Source: Nitrospinales bacterium
Lineage (GTDB): Bacteria; Nitrospinota_A; UBA7883; JACRGQ01
Reading direction: 5' to 3'
DNA: 16,462 nt
NCBI GenBank assembly: GCA_023248615.1
Contig: JAHFEI010000012.1
Location: 1-16,462, forward strand
In this document: piece after piece, positions 14,503-16,462 of the stretch
Layout: each line of letters opens with the position of its first letter
How positions within the stretch are numbered: the stretch's first letter is position 1
The notes under the pieces: model-generated
The model's database searches: none
Seen by the model: only the letters and a program-made list of their open reading frames with translations
Told to the model about the DNA's origin: nothing
Made by a program: the position numbers and the translations under genes

Positions 14503-15969
14503 TTACGGCAGGGAATTGATGGCCGTCTTGTCCTTGGATTCCAGCCTGCTACTGCCCATCAGGAACTTGTCTATCTCCCGCGCACATTCGCGCCCTTCGG
14601 AGATAGCCCACACAACCAGCGATTGGCCCCTGCGCATGTCGCCAGCCGAGAAGATTCCCTTTACGCTCGTCTGGTAGTCTGCGCCTGTTTTCACATTGCC
14701 ACGCTCGTCCTTTTGTATGCCAAGCTCTTCGATAAGCCCCTTTGGGTCGGTGTATAAAAAGCCCATGGCAAGGAATACTACATCCGCCTTGCAAACGGCC
14801 TCGGTGCCGGGAATCTCTTCAAATTTCGAAGGGCTAACCCAGTTCAGTTTCACATATTTTGCGCCGCTCACATTTCCCTTGGCATCCTTCAGGAACTCCT
14901 TGGAAAGCACCGACCATTCCCTGGCACATCCTTCCTCCTGCGATGACGAGGTGCTAAACATTCTGGGGCCGGGGTAAACAGGCCACGCTGTTTCTTCAGT
15001 GCGGGTTTCCGGCGGCTTTGGCAAAAGCTCTATCTGCTTTACGGACGCCGCCTTTTGCCGAATGGAGGTGCCTACGCAGTCGGAGCCGGTATCTCCACCG
15101 CCGATTACAAGCACATGCTTTCCCGTAACCAATATTTCCATATCCTTCGGGATGGCATCGCCAGCCACACGCTTATTGTTTTGCGCCAGGAATTCCATGG
15201 CAAAGTGTATCCCCTTCGCGTCGCGCCCAGGTATTGCCAGGTCGCGGGGAATTGTGGCTCCGCAGGCAAGCGCCACCGCGTCAAAATCCTTTTTCAGGGA
15301 CGTGGCCGAAACGTTTACGCCCACATTGGCGTTCGTCACGAATTTTACTCCCTCCGCTTCCATCAATTTCACGCGGCGATCCACAATATCCTTGCCCAGC
15401 TTGAAGTTCGGAATGCCGTACTGCAATAATCCGCCTATCCTGTCCGCCCTCTCGTAGACCGTTACATTGTGCCCCGCCTTGTTCAGCTGGGCGGCAAGGG
15501 CAAGCCCCGAAGGGCCGGAACCGATTACCGCCACTTTTTTTCCTGTGCGGAAAGCAGGGACATGCTGTTTCATACGCCCCTCTTCAAACGCACGCTCAAT
15601 AATGGCCAGCTCGATATTTTTTATGGCTACCGGTTTCTCGATAATGCCAAGCACACACCCGTATTCGCACGGAGCCGGGCAAACCCTCCCCGTAAATTCC
15701 GGAAAATTGTTGGTGCTAAGCAGCGATTTCAGCGCCTCTTCCCATTTGCCATGGTACACATGGTCGTTAAAATCCGGCATGATGTTGTGCAACGGGCAGT
15801 TGGGATGGCAAAACGGCGTGCCACAATCCATGCACCGGGCGCCTTGATGTTCAACGCTTTCCTTAGAGAGCGGGATAAGGAACTCCCCGTAATTTTGGAT
15901 CCTTTTTTCAACCGGCTCGTACCGGTGGCCTTCCCGCTTGTATTCCCTGAAGCCGTCTCGTTTTCCCAT
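14503..15969 (-). CDS. gltD: Glutamate synthase (NADPH) small subunit
   Basis: Beta subunit of GOGAT: oxidises NADPH on FAD and feeds electrons through Fe-S clusters to the large subunit, which makes glutamate from 2-oxoglutarate and glutamine. 488 residues from ATG 15969. Seen: the N-terminal Fe-S domain with CMDCGTPFCHPNC (Cys46, 49, 54, 58) and CPAPCEYGC (Cys97, 101, 105), FAD-binding AVIGSGPSGLALAAQL (147-162), IGGLLQYGIPNFKL (178-191), NADPH-binding VIGGGDTGSD (288-297), and the closing FSAGDMRRGQSLVVWAISEG. An in-frame TTG at 15981 would add four residues, but MGK(x)DGF matches the usual family start. It lies 25 bases after gltB, and the terminator candidate at 14410-14448 ends the unit. 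Confidence 0.96.
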   Translation of the reverse strand: MGKRDGFREYKREGHRYEPVEKRIQNYGEFLIPLSKESVEHQGARCMDCGTPFCHPNCPLHNIMPDFNDHVYHGKWEEALKSLLSTNNFPEFTGRVCPAPCEYGCVLGIIEKPVAIKNIELAIIERAFEEGRMKQHVPAFRTGKKVAVIGSGPSGLALAAQLNKAGHNVTVYERADRIGGLLQYGIPNFKLGKDIVDRRVKLMEAEGVKFVTNANVGVNVSATSLKKDFDAVALACGATIPRDLAIPGRDAKGIHFAMEFLAQNNKRVAGDAIPKDMEILVTGKHVLVIGGGDTGSDCVGTSIRQKAASVKQIELLPKPPETRTEETAWPVYPGPRMFSTSSSQEEGCAREWSVLSKEFLKDAKGNVSGAKYVKLNWVSPSKFEEIPGTEAVCKADVVFLAMGFLYTDPKGLIEELGIQKDERGNVKTGADYQTSVKGIFSAGDMRRGQSLVVWAISEGRECAREIDKFLMGSSRLESKDKTAINSLP

Positions 15970-15994
15970 ACTTTTTCCCAATATCCGCCCGGCT

Positions 15995-16462
15995 TTATAC
16001 CGCTACGGCTTTCCTGTTGTTTTCTGCGGCCATCTCCGCCAGCGCCCTCTTATAGTCCCCCGGCATCACTTTCATGAACCTGGGCAACTGGCTATCCCAG
16101 TTTTCCAATATCCCCTTTGCGTGCGGACTACCGGTGTAGTTAAGATGGCGTTCCACCATTCCTTTTACCTCGGCAATTTCATCCTTGTCCGAGAGCGGCT
16201 CCAGCGCGACCATCTCCGTATTGACGCGCGACCTGGAAAGCCCATCGCCATCCAGCACATAGGCTATTCCGCCGCTCATTCCTGCGGCGAAGTTTTTGCC
16301 CACCGGGCCGAGGATAACCACCCTGCCGCCGGTCATATACTCGCAGCCGTGGTCGCCCACCGCTTCCACCACCACATTCGCGCCGGAGTTGCGGACGCAA
16401 AAGCGCTCGCCACCCATGCCTTGTATATAAGCCTCGCCGCTTGTCGCGCCATATAGGGCTAC
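15995..16462 (-). CDS. gltB: Glutamate synthase large subunit, C-terminal end (5' part outside the window)
   Basis: The frame is open to the window edge and gives 156 residues, about a tenth of the usual 1500. They read VALYGATSGEAYIQGMGGER, then FCVRNSGANVVVEAVGDHGC, EYMTGGRVVILGPVGKNFAA and GMSGGIAYVLD, which is the glycine-rich right-handed beta-helix at the C-terminus of the alpha subunit. The tail ends ILENWDSQLPRFMKVMPGDY, then KRALAEMA. The N-terminal amidotransferase, the FMN/2-oxoglutarate domain and the 3Fe-4S cysteines lie beyond the window. Followed by gltD after 25 bases. Confidence 0.96.
   Translation of the reverse strand, partial: VALYGATSGEAYIQGMGGERFCVRNSGANVVVEAVGDHGCEYMTGGRVVILGPVGKNFAAGMSGGIAYVLDGDGLSRSRVNTEMVALEPLSDKDEIAEVKGMVERHLNYTGSPHAKGILENWDSQLPRFMKVMPGDYKRALAEMAAENNRKAVAV

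Noticed and set aside
15970..15981. TTG start for gltD four codons upstream
   Set aside because: ATG 15969 matches the usual GltD N-terminus and avoids a rare start.
15469..16077. 202-codon open frame on + opposite gltD and the gltB end
   Set aside because: It spans the gltB-gltD junction antisense to conserved Cys motifs; no domain or start signal is seen.
1..16462. CRISPR arrays, tRNA/rRNA genes, insertion sequences, phage genes, toxin-antitoxin pairs
   Set aside because: None was recognised on either strand; nearly all sequence is accounted for by conserved chromosomal genes with short gaps.

Overview
The window is an ordinary chromosomal segment of a Gram-negative bacterium. Evidence for an outer membrane with LPS is strong: two Kdo genes (kdsB, kdsA), a MipA/OmpV-type outer-membrane protein, a lipoprotein signal on the peptide-binding protein, and NagZ. 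The gene order tpiA-secG ... kdsB-pyrG-kdsA, together with an orphan Mrp/Nfu iron-sulfur pair and abundant PAS/REC kinases, resembles Desulfobacterota (old Deltaproteobacteria) or Nitrospinota/Nitrospirota more than Gammaproteobacteria. This placement is inference and I hold it loosely. Composition is mid-GC, yet ATA is the commonest isoleucine codon (19 of 39 in pyrG by hand count).

Layout. (1) 1-628: the 3' third of uvrB on +. (2) 752-4897, +: a three-gene signalling operon made of a membrane PAS-PAS histidine kinase, a stand-alone Rcp1-like receiver overlapping it by ATGA, and a soluble REC-PAS-kinase-REC hybrid. There is no DNA-binding output domain. (3) 7269-4924, -: an operon of a short Nfu-type Fe-S scaffold, Mrp/ApbC Fe-S carrier ATPase (GTG start, 29-nt overlap) and nagZ (2-nt gap). 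(4) 7270-7413: a divergent intergenic region with candidate promoters both ways; the tpiA-side TATAAT sits 7 nt from the ATG, which suggests a leaderless message. (5) 7414-13395, +: tpiA, secG, an oligopeptide/dipeptide-type solute-binding lipoprotein, kdsB, pyrG and kdsA, packed with gaps or overlaps of -8 to +29 nt. (6) 14316-13480, -: a MipA/OmpV porin-like protein, convergent with kdsA. (7) 14317-14502: an intergenic repeat of nested G/C-rich hairpins that can act as a terminator for (8) gltB-gltD on - (16462-14503), of which gltB is only the 3' end.

How the genes fit together. CTP synthase makes the CTP that KdsB uses to activate the Kdo whose phosphate precursor KdsA builds, so kdsB-pyrG-kdsA is a coherent LPS inner-core supply module; the usual partners kdsD and kdsC are missing downstream. 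Nfu and Mrp are consecutive scaffold and carrier steps in Fe-S delivery. GltBD is the NADPH-GOGAT ammonium-assimilation enzyme. No tRNA, rRNA, CRISPR, prophage or insertion sequence was seen, and no stretch over 300 bases lacks a gene. I do not find a clear undescribed system. The best second-look items are the output-less phosphorelay, the orphan lipoprotein locked into the Kdo operon, the Q-to-H change in the CTP synthase glutaminase site, the candidate leaderless tpiA start, and the intergenic repeats.
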